A DNA stretch of 64,000 nucleotides from Nymphaea colorata. Lineage: Eukaryota > Streptophyta > Magnoliopsida > Nymphaeales > Nymphaeaceae. The notes under the pieces were generated by a model. The model worked only from the letters and a program-made list of their open reading frames with translations, had not been told where the DNA came from and made no database searches. Made by a program: the position numbers and the translations under genes. Shown piece by piece: positions 1 through 13,388 of this stretch. The stretch's first letter is position 1. Every line of letters starts with the position of its first letter. The stretch is taken from NCBI RefSeq assembly GCF_008831285.2, contig NC_045139.1, positions 17,032,354 through 17,096,353 of the forward strand. The letters are read 5' to 3'.

Positions 1-203
1 CCCAAAAAAAAAAATAAAAGTTTATATAATACAATGTTCAATAACATAATTAGATAAAAGCTTCCTCCTTGAGTAATTTTAATTAGATAAAAGCTTCCTC
101 CTTTTGTAATTGTAAATCTTAACTTTCCGACGCAATAATGCAAACATTTGCAGACTTGTAAAGAAATTTTGAAGAGAGAGAGGGAGAGGTGATGGATGAT
201 TAC

Positions 204-894
204 CAGCATGGCGGACGGCCTGGTGGGCTTCGAGGCTGTCGGGCCTGAGGAAAACCTCGCCGCAGTCAGGACAGGAGCAGATGGACGGCCGGGAGATGGG
301 GCAGCGGCTAGGATCGACGACCAGTCGGCACTCGTAGCAGCCGGAGAGCCTCCTCAGGGGCAATCCCCTCGGGGCCGACGACGCCGTCGACGACAGCGAA
401 GAATGCCCCTTGGCCGGGTTGACGAGCGGCGTGAACTCGTGGTGGCCGGAGACGCTGGTCTCCGGGGAGGAGTCCGACCGGTGGACGACGCGCGTCCCGG
501 CGTGGTCTACGACGTCGGCAAGGGCGCAGAGCGAGGAGCAGGAGGCGAGCTTGGCGTAGCTGTACTTGGAGGAGGCGGCGGCGGCGACGACGGCTGCTGC
601 GGGGTAGGCGCGGGTCCTCCTGGCGGTGGGGTCGTGGACGTGGGCTTGCTCGATGTGCTTGCAGGTGAGGAGGTTCTTGAAGAGCTCCCAGGAGGACGGC
701 TTGTGGGGCGGTGGCGGCGGTGGTGGTTGTTGTTTCCTTCTTCGCTTGGAATTGGAGTGGTGGTGGTGGTTGTGGTGATGGTGGCGGTGGCGGTGGTGGG
801 AAGGAGTGGCGGTGGGACTGGCTACGAGGAAAGTGGAGAGAAGGATGAGGGAGAAGGAAAGTAACAGTCTCAATAGCGACGACGATCCTCTCAT
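204..894 (-). CDS. C2H2 zinc-finger protein, At1g75710-like (5' exon, partial)
   Basis: The ATG is at 894 and 230 codons follow. Residues 1-26 form a hydrophobic signal-peptide-like segment, followed by a His-rich run and a Pro run (about 32-65). The family blocks SWELFKNLLTCK, the Ser/Cys-rich block near VVHRSDSSPE, and LSGCYECRLVVDPSR come next, then one zinc finger (CPDC...H-x4-H, C-x2-C-x12-H-x4-H) ending QAVRHA. Known relatives continue from here for roughly 200 residues with a conserved C-terminal domain. Here the frame instead runs into unrelated sequence and stops at 79. A donor (G|GTAATC) lies exactly where relatives have a Val codon, so I infer that the exon ends at 204 in phase 1 and the gene continues beyond the left edge. 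A single-exon truncated gene stopping at 79 is the alternative. The molecular role of the family is not well established; a zinc finger behind a signal peptide is odd. Confidence 0.8.
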
Positions 895-1024
895 TGTCGG
901 AGAGAGAGAGATAGACGACGATGATGCTTTTTCAGAGAGGATGGAGCTTTTTGAGATCGCCGAGTATTTTCAGATGACCACGGCCGGAGAGAGAGAGAGT
1001 TACTTTTGCAAAGTTGGGGCGAAG

Positions 1025-1036
1025 CTTATATATAAA
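1025..1036 (-). promoter_or_regulatory. TATA box of the C2H2 gene
   Basis: On the minus strand the sequence reads TTTATATATAAG about 130 bases upstream of the ATG at 894. The expected start site is near 1000. The leader between is rich in CT (GA on the plus strand). Confidence 0.55.
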
Positions 1037-1818
1037 TCATGAGCAAGAAGGAGCGGATGGATGGACTAATATTATCTCATTAACTATTGACCACGTATTG
1101 CATGATATTTACTAAGGTGTCCTTTCTTTCTAGAGAGAGAAACTTTCAGAACAATAAAACTAAGTTGGCAAATCTCAGCGCTTAAAAGAAATGCTGGGTC
1201 ATCATATAAGATCTCTCTGTGAGCGGTAAGATGAAAATACTCTTCGCTTTTAATCGAGCCGTAAAATAAAATACTACTTCAACTCAACTGATGTACTATA
1301 GAGTGTGTAGATTCAACTCAAAGGTTAATTTAGTGGTCATTGATGTAACTAAGTACATCAGCATTAAGTCCCTTGCACGGAAGGTTGTGCATTTGACATT
1401 TGAACTCTGAGTACCTTAGAAACTTAAGAGCTCGAACTTTCAAGCGTGAGCATCTTGGGTTGCGCCTACTCCCAACTTACATATTCAAAAGGAGAAAACA
1501 AATCAAAAAACAAAGAAGCCCTTAGCTTTGCGTATGCCAGCGATCTTCCTTAAAACAAAGTTCTCCGGATGTGAATATGAATTTCGATACGGATGCTTAT
1601 TCAGCGCAAATGAGTTTGGTTTCTAGTGAAATCAATTTAACAAAAGCGTACCATGCTCGATTTAATTTCTGTCAGGCATGTTGATGGGTTATGAGCCGTC
1701 AATTTTCCAATTGTTCCACAAAAATATATAAAAGTACAACCTAACACATGATGCTTTCCACAGATTAAACGAGATTAAGTTAAGCCAAATCTGCATGCAA
1801 CTATAGTCCTAGACATTA

Positions 1819-1918
<100 letters not shown>

Positions 1919-2930
1919 TTGTATTAGGCCAACGAGAACGGTTGAGTAGGAGAATCTCTTCTATTATATTGCAAGAGCCCCACCTCTCTCTCTCGCATTT
2001 TGATCTCCTAGATTTGTACAAATAAATTACAAGACATTTTCTCTCTCTGGCCAACTTATCTTTTTTACCTTTTATGTCAAAAGAAACATCCAAGATTAAA
2101 CGTTAGAAAACTATATCTCCCTCTATGGGCGCGTGCATGCGGACCCGTCGCCAAAGCATTCGAGAAGAGGACGCAAGAGAATAGCTGTTTGAGAAGAGGA
2201 CAATCTGTCGAATTAACAAAGGAAGAAAAGTGGGAAAAGCAGGAGGCATTCTGGTATTTCAATGCCGAGGCGACCGTCCTTTAATCATTCACCCTCCTTC
2301 TCCCCTCCCTTCTCCCTCGGATTCCGAGAAGACAGAGAGAAAGAGAAAGAGGACAAAAGAAAATCATACAGGAAAACAGAGACAGAGAGATTGATCTGTA
2401 AAACAAAACAGAGAGGAAGAATAAGAACTGGAGCGACCTGTGGAAGCCAGGGCTGCCATTGTTGTTGTGCCTCCTCGTCCAGAGCATCCATATGGCCACC
2501 AGTCAATTCTTTAGTCTTCAATCTTTGCTCTTACTTTTTTTTTTTTTATTGTTATTGCTTCTTGGTTTTTAAGATTCTCACTCCCGCCTTCCCCACTCAC
2601 TCTTGCATATAAAACAAACTCAATAATTACTTATATAAAAATGATAAACTGTTGAAGACTCTTTAATCTTCTTTTGGAGCCATTCATGCATAATTTTGAA
2701 CGAAATCTCTGTCATAAACCTCTTTGGGAGTAGCAACCAAAAATTTTTAAGCATACCTCCTTGATTCCAGACAGTCTACAAAACAAATTGCTTCTCCTGC
2801 ACAAGGAGTGACGCCCGTGGTTGTCGAACCTCTGATCACCGCCAGTCTGACAGTTCAGACGGCCCGGATAAGCTATATACATAAAAAAAGGATCAGTTGC
2901 TATAGAAAAGCAAGCAATATATTGAATGGC

Positions 2931-3258
2931 AGGGGCCGAGCCAGCCTCAAAGGGCACTAGTGATAAATTTTAAATTTTTAAGAGGTATCAACATGTAAAT
3001 GATAAAAATTGTGTCAATATAAAAGTTTTTATAATGTATCAGTATAAAATTATGTACTTTTTGTGGTTTATGTGGGAAATTGTCGTGAGACCTGCCTCTT
3101 GGGGGCTCGCATGGGCCCTGACTCCACCTCAAATTAAAAAAAAAATATTTTAGAAAATTTCACATATAAAATTTTTGAAAAATGATATTTTCGACTCCAA
3201 TCAAAATTTAAAAACTTTAATTCAGCTCCTCTCATGAAAAATTTTTAGGTCGGCCCCT
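2931..3258. mobile_element. Possible short-TIR non-autonomous element
   Basis: A 9-base perfect inverted repeat, AGGGGCCGA at 2931-2939 and TCGGCCCCT at 3250-3258, bounds about 328 bases of AT-rich non-coding DNA. The 8-mer TGAATGGC sits just left of the element and again at 3276-3283. It is not immediately adjacent on the right, so a target-site duplication is not secure. Confidence 0.35.
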
Positions 3259-5130
3259 ACTACCTCTATCCCTCATGAATGGCTTGGGTTCAAGGATCAG
3301 ATGTCAATTTAATTTTGGTTTTTGAAGTTTAAAATAGAAAACAAAAATTTAGTTAGCATCATTGATGTTTCTGGTACAACACTTCGGTATACAACACTTG
3401 GCGAAAGGTCATAGGCAGTGCCGCCGAGGTCTTAGACTCCGGGTTTTATACTACCAACAACAGTTAAGAAGGTCTTCTTGTCTGAGTAGGGTTTTTTCAT
3501 GTTGTTAAAGTGTGGCTTAACTTGGTTCATGATCTTCGCCTACCATCCATATGCCTTGTGAGGAGTTGGTTTTTTCTCTCACCACTTTTGTGGGGTGGGT
3601 GTACTCTTTCTACTCAATCTACATGAGGTAAGCTAAGGTGACCTAATTTAGGTGTCTTTGGTTATATATTTGGTGGATCTGTTTTGGGATCCCCTTAGCG
3701 TTCAAATTTCAGTGAGTTTTTTTTTTTTTCATTGGTTTTTTTTTTTTGGAAAATAAACTACCCCGTTTGATAGGCAGATCACTACCCTCCATTTGGGGAA
3801 TGGATGCCCCGAACGGTAGGGGCGATAGAAAGTCCATGGATGAATTCTCCCTCAAAAATGATCTTTTTCCAGTAAAAAAGGAAGGAGGCGTTCAATACGA
3901 TCATTGAAAATCTTGAAAAGAATTCACCAGGAGAAGTTCTCCGGGGCATCAAACATGCCCTTAAGTGACTGTCTAAATCCTATACAATTGTATAGATTCG
4001 GTGTGTTTTTTGTTTTGAGTGTTTAAATATTTGAACATGCATGCAGACCGTGTAGATGCTTCACTGATCATGTCTGCTTGAGACAAGGCTCCACAATCAT
4101 GATTATGATGAATAATATAATGTTCACAGACATATCTTAATTAACATGCATTAATTGCTTGATTAACTTGATGTTCTCTAATATGTTTTCTGGGTTGACT
4201 TATAAAGATTATCCTGCATATATAAAAGACTTGGAAATTCAGGTCAAATTCGAGTTCTCTTCAAAGTAAAGCTAATCAAAACCCTCCAATTTCAAGATAA
4301 ATCACATCCTTTGGATCCTAGATCCATGGATTTCAACAAACATCTTGAATCCCTAGATAATATATGGATTGCCAGACTCTAACCCTTTCATCTTTAATCT
4401 AAACGTATGATGTTGGACCTCCTTTGCTTGGATTATGGATCCACGGATTTGATGGACCTTTAAATGCATCATAAATTCATGATTCTCGAATCTGGATTTC
4501 GACAAGAACCTCCCATTTAAGATGGCCTCATATCAGATCCAAACCTTGAAACTTAAATTTTGAGGCTAAACACTAGTTCAGGCTCGATGATCTGGATCTG
4601 ACCCCATGGTCTTTTTTAATTGACTCTCCTCAACTAAACCTACTAACCCCAAAAACAAGTTTAAAACCATTGGTTCGGGTCCACGCTGTGGAGATCATAG
4701 TCCTTGCGGATGGATAATGCATAATACTCTTTTAACCACTTGAGGGATTTAGACCAATCCGATGTGAGTTTCATGCCAGATTCCTCCTCGATCTTGGAGA
4801 TCTGCATTTATCCTGGCCCAACCAAATTAACCCCTCTCTCTAAATACTTTGGTTGTGGATTGCCAACATCAGCTCATTTGTTATCTTACTAAGTTAGCCC
4901 AATAAATGATGCATTTATTGTAAGACAAGTGTGTGTATATATATATATTGTTATCATATTACATTGGCTCAATAAGTGTATGTGGCTATATATTGTATAT
5001 ATTGAGACGGAGTTGGTGATTAGCTGCTGTGAATAAGTTCATCATTTATTGGGCTAAACTAATATGAACATTATGCTGAAGTTGGCAATCCATACCTGTA
5101 GATGAAGACTGCAGCACCTCCTGTTGTGGG

Positions 5131-5150
5131 ACACGACACGACACGACACG
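5131..5150. repeat. Pentanucleotide tandem run (ACACG)n
   Basis: Four head-to-tail copies of ACACG. It probably belongs to old repeat debris; no coding context was seen. Confidence 0.8.
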
Positions 5151-5590
5151 AGAGTGTTCGTGTCTTTTGTTCGCGATATTATTACTTTTGACTTAGAATA
5201 TGCAAATATGTGCGTGCGTGTCACATGCCATCGAGGTATGACACGACACTGTGGTAAAAAATTTGATTCGCAATTAAAATTTGTGCTCTTCTTTAATTTG
5301 AATTTTGAACAGGCGCATGTGCATGTGCACGTCCCTGGAGTGCCATATAAAAACCATATTTTGCAAAGCTCCTGCCGATCAAAGCGATAAATTATGCATG
5401 CCATGCAATTAATTCAAAGTGAAACTATATAAAAAGCAAAAAGGTATGTGATAAAAGGAGTACTTGTGTAGAAGCACAGGTTATGGCCAAATGGTTATCC
5501 CTTTCATCTCAAAAGATGTTAACTTAAAGAAGATCGATTGACTTATTTTCCCTCCCAAACTCTCATTCCTGCACTCTATTGATTTTTGAA

Positions 5591-5622
<32 letters not shown>

Positions 5623-5811
5623 TTGTTTTCTCAATTCTTTAAGCATTTCAACCTAGCCAAGAAAGTGGTGTATTTGGTATGTGTTTTGAAGTTGGTTTGA
5701 GTTGTTTTGGTCAGTGGTGTGGTTCGCATGTTATTTGCCACCTTTTAGTTGTTTTAGTTTGTTTTTCTTCACTTTTTAAGCTCCACAGGAAAACCTAAGT
5801 GTTACCAAGTT

Positions 5812-5812
5812 C

Positions 5813-5843
<31 letters not shown>
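5812..5843. repeat. Compound microsatellite (AT)n(AG)n
   Basis: A short TA run passes directly into AG repeats. A TA-rich stretch at 5931-5949 borders the tandem repeat that follows. Confidence 0.85.
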
Positions 5844-5949
5844 GGAACTAGCTTCGTCTTGTTTGATGTTCATATGTGCTGATTCATGGCAGCACAGACT
5901 GATTTTGATAACACGTATTTGTCTATATAGATATATATATATATATATA

Positions 5950-6180
5950 GACTAACTGAACTGGGATAATATTTCATATTACTCTACCTTGGCTGAGATG
6001 TACTTCTGATATATATATATGTAAAGAGGGAGACTAACTGAACTGGGTTAATATTTCATATTGCTCTACCTTGGCTGAGATGTACTTCTGATATATATAT
6101 ATATATATGTAAAGAGGGAGACTAACTGAACTGTGATAGCATTTCATATTACTCTAACTTGGCTGGCATGTACTTATGAG
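5950..6180. repeat. Tandem repeat, 82-88-bp unit, about 2.7 copies
   Basis: Copies begin with GACTAACTGAACTG at 5950, 6032 and 6120. The period differs (82 then 88) mainly through the length of an internal TA run. The third copy is partial, ending near 6180, and the most diverged. Confidence 0.9.
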
Positions 6181-9100
6181 ATGTTGCTTGAGGGGGGCAC
6201 GAATGCGTACGAGCACACAAGAACAGAGGCTAGCTGGAGAGTCGGTATTAATTTATAAAGTGACTTAGTTGGCGACTCCAGCCCTTGTCCGTCTCAACCG
6301 GTCTCCTCCTTCAAGCTGATAACTTGCATCGCCTGCCATATAATAATACTACTATTGTACCCTTCCTAAACATAATCCCATGCGCATTGCCTTGGTCGTA
6401 GTAACTACTAACATCTGCTGCTGCCGACATGCTTTCCCTCTTCTCTTCTGTCACCATCGGCGGTCACTAACCATGGATCTAACAGTCCTCATGCATCAGT
6501 TGGATGACTTTAGATAACCAGCGTCACTATTGAAAGTTAGTTATATGGCTAGTTTGATAATATACCAACGGTAGGGCTAGGAGAATAATATTGTCATTTT
6601 GGTACGAGCATCACACTAACCTGGGGGACTGATACAGCACAGGAGGAGATAAATCGTCGGTACGTATCGGTTTATTTGCCATTCTAGTTAAAAATAAGTC
6701 TAAAATGAAGAAGAAATCATCTAGCCGACAAAAAATGAGATACGAGTCCATTGGCCATAGCAATAATATAAGTTGGTAGAGATGACAGTCGATTTTTCAC
6801 CGGCTAGCTAATTGTGCATTCACTTGTGATATTTGTTTAGCTTTTAGTAAGAACGAGAAGAAACAAAAAGCCATGACAGACTAAGACATCTCAAGCACGG
6901 GCGAGGGTTACTATATCGGCTGCGGCCGCGTTCCAGCGTGGCCGATGGTGACTAATGGCTACTGCCCGTTTTGTAGCGATTGGAACGATAGAGAGTGGTT
7001 GTCATAATCGCATTATGCGAGACAATTATTACTGGACCTACGTGGTCTTCTTTTAATGTATTTATAATTTTTTTTATTCTCTTTAAAATTGTTTTTTATT
7101 TTTAAAATGATAATAAAAATAGGTTGATACGGGGCCAGGTAGTCGCCGAATCTGTGTATGGTGGCGGTTCTAAGACAATATAAAAAATGGTTCAAATCTA
7201 ATCGGCTGCGCTGGTAAACAATCTGAAATGCATCAAGATCAAATATAGATCCAAACCAATGACATATACATGTGAAGCTTATGGTAGTTAGATCCGTATT
7301 CAATTTGAAAAGTAAGGGCTCAAAAACGGCCCAACACAACCCCCTACCACTATTGACCATGGCCTTGTCTGGGTAGAGGAAAACTCCTCAACACAACCTG
7401 CCAACACCCGCCATAGGCTACACCTTAGGGCATGTTTATGTTTAGATGGTGGCGTAAAAGATTTGCATCTCGAGGCCTTTCCACCTCTTTTTTTTCACAA
7501 CTCAATGGTTGCAAACAGCTTGGATCCACAATAGATAAATGAATTAGATATATAGTTGTAGGCACCACAGAACATAACCAAAGCCCCAAAGACAGATCCA
7601 CAAAGCAAATCTGCATTTCTTGGCAGCAAGAAATTAATCCTAAAGGGCATGATGTAGCCGATCAAATTGAGGGGCAGTAAATATCATGTCATTACTTTGA
7701 CTTCGAGCACTATTCATTTGAACTGCAAATAACACTGTAATTGACAGGTATCTCACTTTCTACCCAAGTTCAGAAACAGCCTTGAATCCCCAAGGACAAG
7801 GAGAAAGAAGAAAGGATGTTGAGTCTTCAAAAGTATCTCCCCACCCCAACCGGCCAGGATGGGGGGTAGATTTAAGGTTTTCAAGCCAAAGAAAGCCAAG
7901 AGTCCAAAAACTGGAATCGTCTCTCGGCAAAAATGGGACTGTTTTGTCCCATCTCTTGGCAGACAAAAGGCCAACTTCTGGTTCTCTACCTTCATTTATT
8001 TCTTGCCGGTGAAAGCTATCTTTGGAAGGATTCTAGGAATATACCATACCATCTCTACAAAATTGTGACTTGCCAGGAGAAAAAATCAGACTTCATTTCT
8101 GGTAAATGTGCCTACTAAATACACTTGGTGATCAGACTCAGACTCAGAAGAATACAGCTCGTGATCTTGATCACCAGTAGAAATATGACATCATCGTGCC
8201 CCACAGGTTAAAACCTGCAAAGCATCAATTTGACATTTTCCAGGATGGATATCAAGCCCATCACCAATAGTATGGCATGGGCGGCTTTAATGAGTAATGC
8301 ATCTCAAACAGAGCGCTGCTGCAGAATAAATGACCTGACACACAGGAATCTGTAAGATCCATCCTTTTCCATGAAGATCGTACAACAGCTTTTCTGTCCT
8401 CTCTTCGTCCAGAATATCTCAACAATTTTCGTGGACAAGGAACTGGAACAAGATACCCATTTACTTAACCTTGTTCTTATCCAGAAAATAGTCATCAAGC
8501 TCCTGTAGATTAAAAATTACATGTATCCGGTGCATTCTCGAGCATCAGGCCATCTATTATCTCATGATGGAATGCCATCTTGCAGGAACAATTTCGACGG
8601 ACAGAGCCTATGACGACTAAGGCCCAAAGCAGAAAATTAGTAAAGGAAGTTAGCTAATGATCTTTGAAAGAAACCAAAATGCAACATCAACATTTCAGAC
8701 ATCACAAGAAAGTTCATAGCACCTCTTCCAACTGAAAAAAGAAAAAGAAACTCGGCAGGAGCATCTTCCTGAAGTCAAACTAAGCTTGGCTGTTAATTGA
8801 AAAGCCATAGCCACGCCTCTTCTTGAATCAACCTGGTGGCATATACAGCATTCTGTGCTAGCAAATGAAGTACACTCATTTGAAAATCCGACTGAACTCC
8901 TCAATAATCATGCCACTTGGCCTTCATGGTATATGAGAGGACTCCCGATACATTTGGAAAGTTACTTTACAATCAGAATTTGTTGTACGTGTGGTACCTT
9001 CTACTTTCTGTGGAAGCACTAGTCCTGCTGAAGGTATTACCAATTCCAATAATGAGGCTTTGAGTTTGAATTTCAATAAAAACATAAAAAAAGGTACTTG

Positions 9101-10509
9101 TAAAACATAAAATGAATATCAATTAGTTATTATGAGAAAGGTGATAGACCAAGCGAAAGAAACAATACCACATCGCCAAGTACAAATTAAATTTTTACAA
9201 GCACAAAGGCACAGTTTGAAATTAACAAGATATGGACACAGCAATGTACAGTACTGCAGTTCTAGTATTGAGTTGCTCAACGAAAATACTGAGAAAATAT
9301 TAGTGGTTAAACAGATCTGAAACATTTTTATTTACCATGCATTTGAATGCTTGCGTTAGTTTAAAAGAGGAGTTCCATTAAACCAAGATTTTCACAATTC
9401 ACCAAGTAATCTCAAGAAAGTTCAAAATTTTGGCAAATATTTACATTCTAGATGACCCATCTTTAACCAGCATAAAGGAATGAAATAAATTTATTTAAAA
9501 ACAAAAAACCTGTACCCCACGAGGATTTACAAACCTAAATGAGAAAATTTTCAATCATTTCTCACAAGCAAGATTTTGGACATGAGTAATACAGATAAAG
9601 CAGTCCGCTAATTTTCTAACAAGAAGAAATATCAACAAACAGAATTCAAAAACATGAAGCACCTGGGCAATGGATTAGAATATTTAATACTGCCTTACTG
9701 ATTTGACAAGATACAGGAACTGAAGGTACTCACTCATGCCCATCGTAGGGAAAAAACTAACCACTTTCGAATGATATATGAAGGCAACCATGTATGCCTA
9801 ACCATCATATCACATCTTTACTCATTCTCAAACTATGTTGGAATATGCAAGGATTCATCTGTGAAAGAGGTAAAGCAGTAGCACCCTCTTAATTAAAATA
9901 TCCACTATGCTAAAAGCAACGAAAAACAACAAAGGGATGCATGAATCATAACATGTTTACCAATAGCATCAGCAAAATTCACACATAGAAGAATATAACT
10001 TGAACAATCGCATCCCAGTATCCCACAGAAAAGCAAGAAGAACCAATGAATGAATCATCCTAATCCAGAGGTATAAGAACCCTTAAAAAGAAAAGAAGTT
10101 CCTCAAGAGGGGAAGGGAGAGGGAATGCGAAGTGAGATAGGAGGAAATAGTTTCAAAACTAGGCAATTGAGAAAGAACGATTCCCTGAAAGTCATTGACT
10201 GTATGCAACTGACAAATTTTCTTTACTAAAAAGCCTCATTGGTGGCCATAAAACAGAAAAAGCAAAAGACCATTTTGTTCAACATTTGTTGATACCACAT
10301 GAATAAGAAAATAAAAAGCAAAACAGAAGAGAACATCACTTCCATTAATTTCAGAAGCTAATTTTCCAATCATGTAAAAAAAAACATCAGCAAACGCGCT
10401 CAAGAATACAGTCGACTCCTGTGAATATTAAGGGATCAATCCTCCAATTGGTGTAAGATGTATTCCTTCCTAGAAAGAAGAAAGTGCAAAAAACTAAGAA
10501 AATGAACCT

Positions 10510-13388
10510 TCACTTTTCCTCTGCCATTTTCCTTCGAATTTCATGGGCCGTATTGAAGATACCAAGAGTTGGCTTGTTACAAACATAGCACTTCTTGTTC
10601 TTTGAATGATGCTGCACCAAAGAAAGCAACACATACTTAGATGCTGATGAGAAAGGAAATCAAATAAACCAACAAAGAAATACAAGCCGCGCATGTTCCA
10701 CATATATTCCCATGGAGTCGTTAAAGCGAAATTAAGGAAATTGAACACTTCATCGCAAGATGAAAACTGCAACTCAAAGTTGAACATGAAGGCATATTAC
10801 AAGAAGAAATGTATATCCCAATATCAATACCCATCTATGACATGCAGCCACCAAGTCTAGAAGCCGAACAAGAAAAAGCCTTCAGTTAACCACTTATATA
10901 CCTTTACCACTATAAGTTAATATCAGTTTGACAAGCTTATCCCTAAAGAAATGTATGCAGATTCTAGTTAGCGCCACGATTATGTCCTGGTCTATCATAT
11001 AGACATGTAACTTATAGTTTCAGCAGTACCTCAGCAGATTCATGTTCATTAAGAAAAAAATATTAGAAAAAAAAAATAACAAATGCTGTAACCAAAATGC
11101 ATACCCCTAAACTAAATTAACCCCCTAAACTAAATTAACCCTCTGTATACAACTAGAAAGGGCATTATATATCTAGCTATCTAACAAAAGAAGAGTTACA
11201 CAACTCTGCACAATCTCCCTATAAAAATACATGTAATAATATACACAAAGCAATAATGGAAAATCCAAAAAATTGGCTTGTCATAAAGAAGCATTATTTT
11301 TCTCTGGATAATGCTGTGCCAAAGGAAAGCAACACATACTTAGAAGCGAGATGTGAAATCAAATAAAATCAACAGAAAAATATAACGAATTGTACATGTT
11401 GCAAAAATATTCTGTTAACTTCCCAAGATAACACATAAACTCATGCACACAGCCTTAATGAAAAACTCAGCCTTCACTAAACACGGTAAATCTCGTCGTC
11501 CCTTTAGGGTTTAATCCCTGCTCAACTTATAGAAAGTGTATGCTGGGGTGGGTTAACCTACCTGTTACCATGACCCAAACCACAGACAGGGTCCACCTAA
11601 ATGACCCGCTACCCCGACTTCAGATTCAACAGTATAGCATGCAGCCACCAGAACTTAGAAGCTGAAAAAGAAAAGCTTTCACTCCGCCACTAGTTACAGA
11701 TCTATGACTATAGGTAAATTTTGTTTTGAAACCACAAATCTACGGAGCTTATTACCAAGAAACATTTACTCAGATTCTAGATAAAGCTACAATTGTTTCT
11801 CGGTCTGTCCTATGCAGAATTTAATTTTAGCTGGACCTCAGCAGCTTTATATTCGTCGAAATTCATTTTTGTGATAAATCACTGATAAATATTGTAAATA
11901 AAATACACACTCCTAAGGTCAAGTCCATGCATACAACTATTAAGATCATTCTGTGCACCCAATCTAACAAAAGATGAACGACATAACTTTGTGCAGTCTT
12001 ACTATAGACAAACTCATGTAATAATATTCAGAAAATCAAATGGAAATCCATGTTCACTGACCAGTGCTTGTATGATAAAACCTATATACTTTCAAGGATG
12101 GACATTGGACATGTACATATTATTTGTGTTACTTACGTGCGTAAAACTACATGTATAACAAGACACATCAAAGTCTGCAATCTTTTTCCAATCAACAAGC
12201 ATGAGCTGAACATGCATGAGAAATGTAATGTGTGCAAAGGGCCACATGCATACACATATATGGAAGAATGTAGTTCGTGGCTTACCTAGTCAGCCATGCC
12301 AAGACAAAAAATGATCCAATCATTTGTATTATGAAGTAAAAACCACAAAGCAACACGATAAAGAAAACCACAATTCATGCAACAAGAAGATCAATGCTGG
12401 CTCACCTTGAGTGCACAATGCTCACAGAAATAATGCTTGCATTTGGTGACTACAGGATCAACAAATGGTTGTCTGCAGATAAAACAAGCAAATGGCAAGT
12501 CATCCTCATCATCATCATCATCACCTTCCCCCTCGCCTCCATTAACATCAATTCCAGCTGCTAACTTCCTCTTCCTCTCTTTTTCTGCTTCCTCCCACTC
12601 TCTCTCCATCTGCCACCCCGACTTATAGTCCCCACGGTCATGCATAAATTTGCAAGAATCTCCATACCCACAGTACCCTGTCTCCTTGTAATCTTTACAA
12701 ATGTCTGGCTGATAATCAAATCTCGCTGACACTCGAATGTGTGCTGATGCCCGAAGAGGACCATGAGCGCCTCCTGCCTTCTCACTGGAGACAGTTTGCT
12801 CACGTCGAAACCCAGCAGTGTAGTCAGTATATCCATGCATGCCCTTGTAGATTTTTGCATCCCCTGCAGGGGCCTTTCCTTTCAATGACTCATCAGCCTG
12901 CTTTAGTACCCGCTCACGTATTGCTCGAGCATCACGAGTGAATTCTGTTTCAGTCTCAAGTGTTGCTGTTGCTTTACTGTCATGCTGAACTTGTATCACC
13001 TTTGATGATTCAAATTGAAACACAGGTTCTTCTGAGTCCCCATCAAACTGTGCCGAAGATTTGGAGGTCCTAGCCGTGGCAGTAGAGAAGTAGAGCTTGT
13101 TGTCAGCCTTTCTGGCAGCCTTTTCTATCCGAACAGCAGAAGACCCTGAGCTCTGACCACCATCTTCCTTTGCATCTTCGTCTTCATCATCTAAGGCTCG
13201 CTTTCGGATGTTTGGCTTCTTAGATGGTTTCTTAAAGTAATTGCACACTGCAATAACAATTTAAGAGTGTACTAGTTCAAATTTGGATGGAAAACATGCA
13301 AGAAAGGTAGACTTACTTACAAGCAACTAAAACAATAATATAAAGAAGTACCTTGTCCAGATTGGTTGGGATCTAGAGAATCCGCCAT
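10510..13388 (-). CDS. C3H1: CCCH and RING zinc-finger protein, AtC3H1/RNF113A/Cwc24 ortholog
   Basis: Exons 13352-13388, 12406-13247 and 10510-10611 join in frame to 326 aa, from ATG at 13388 to TGA at 10510-10512. Introns are GT-AG (104 bp and 1794 bp). An acidic basic-patch N-terminus is followed by a CCCH finger (C196, C205, C211, H215; C-x8-C-x5-C-x3-H), an acidic stretch (about 250-262) and a C3HC4 RING (C267, C270, C282, H284, C287, C290, C301, C304). The last exon supplies the final Cys pair and the tail. The yeast member Cwc24 is a spliceosome factor and the human member RNF113A has E3 ligase and splicing/repair roles, so a nuclear, splicing-linked job is expected. Length matches the Arabidopsis protein. 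The long second intron contains a tandem duplication with a decayed copy of exon 3. Confidence 0.95.
10566..12030. repeat. Diverged tandem duplication inside C3H1 intron 2
   Basis: A block of about 700-800 bases occurs twice, roughly 10566-11240 and 11273-12030. Shared anchors include AAAGCAACACATACTTAGA (10624 and 11326), GCAGCCACCA (10844 and 11641) and CATGTAATAATAT. The left edge of the first copy lies inside the real last exon, so the duplication took exon sequence with it. Confidence 0.75.
11268..11313 (-). pseudogene. Decayed copy of the last C3H1 exon
   Basis: This segment aligns with the first half of the true exon 3 at an offset of about 702 bases. The acceptor CAG|CAT is kept, and the shared TTGGCTTGT block marks the other end. 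Cysteine codons of the RING have been lost and the frame reaches TGA after about ten codons. If used as an exon it would delete the last Cys pair of the RING. Confidence 0.7.

Noticed and set aside
196..864. Long plus-strand open frame rich in Gly/Val/Arg
   Set aside because: It is the antisense shadow of the GC-rich C2H2 exon on the minus strand.
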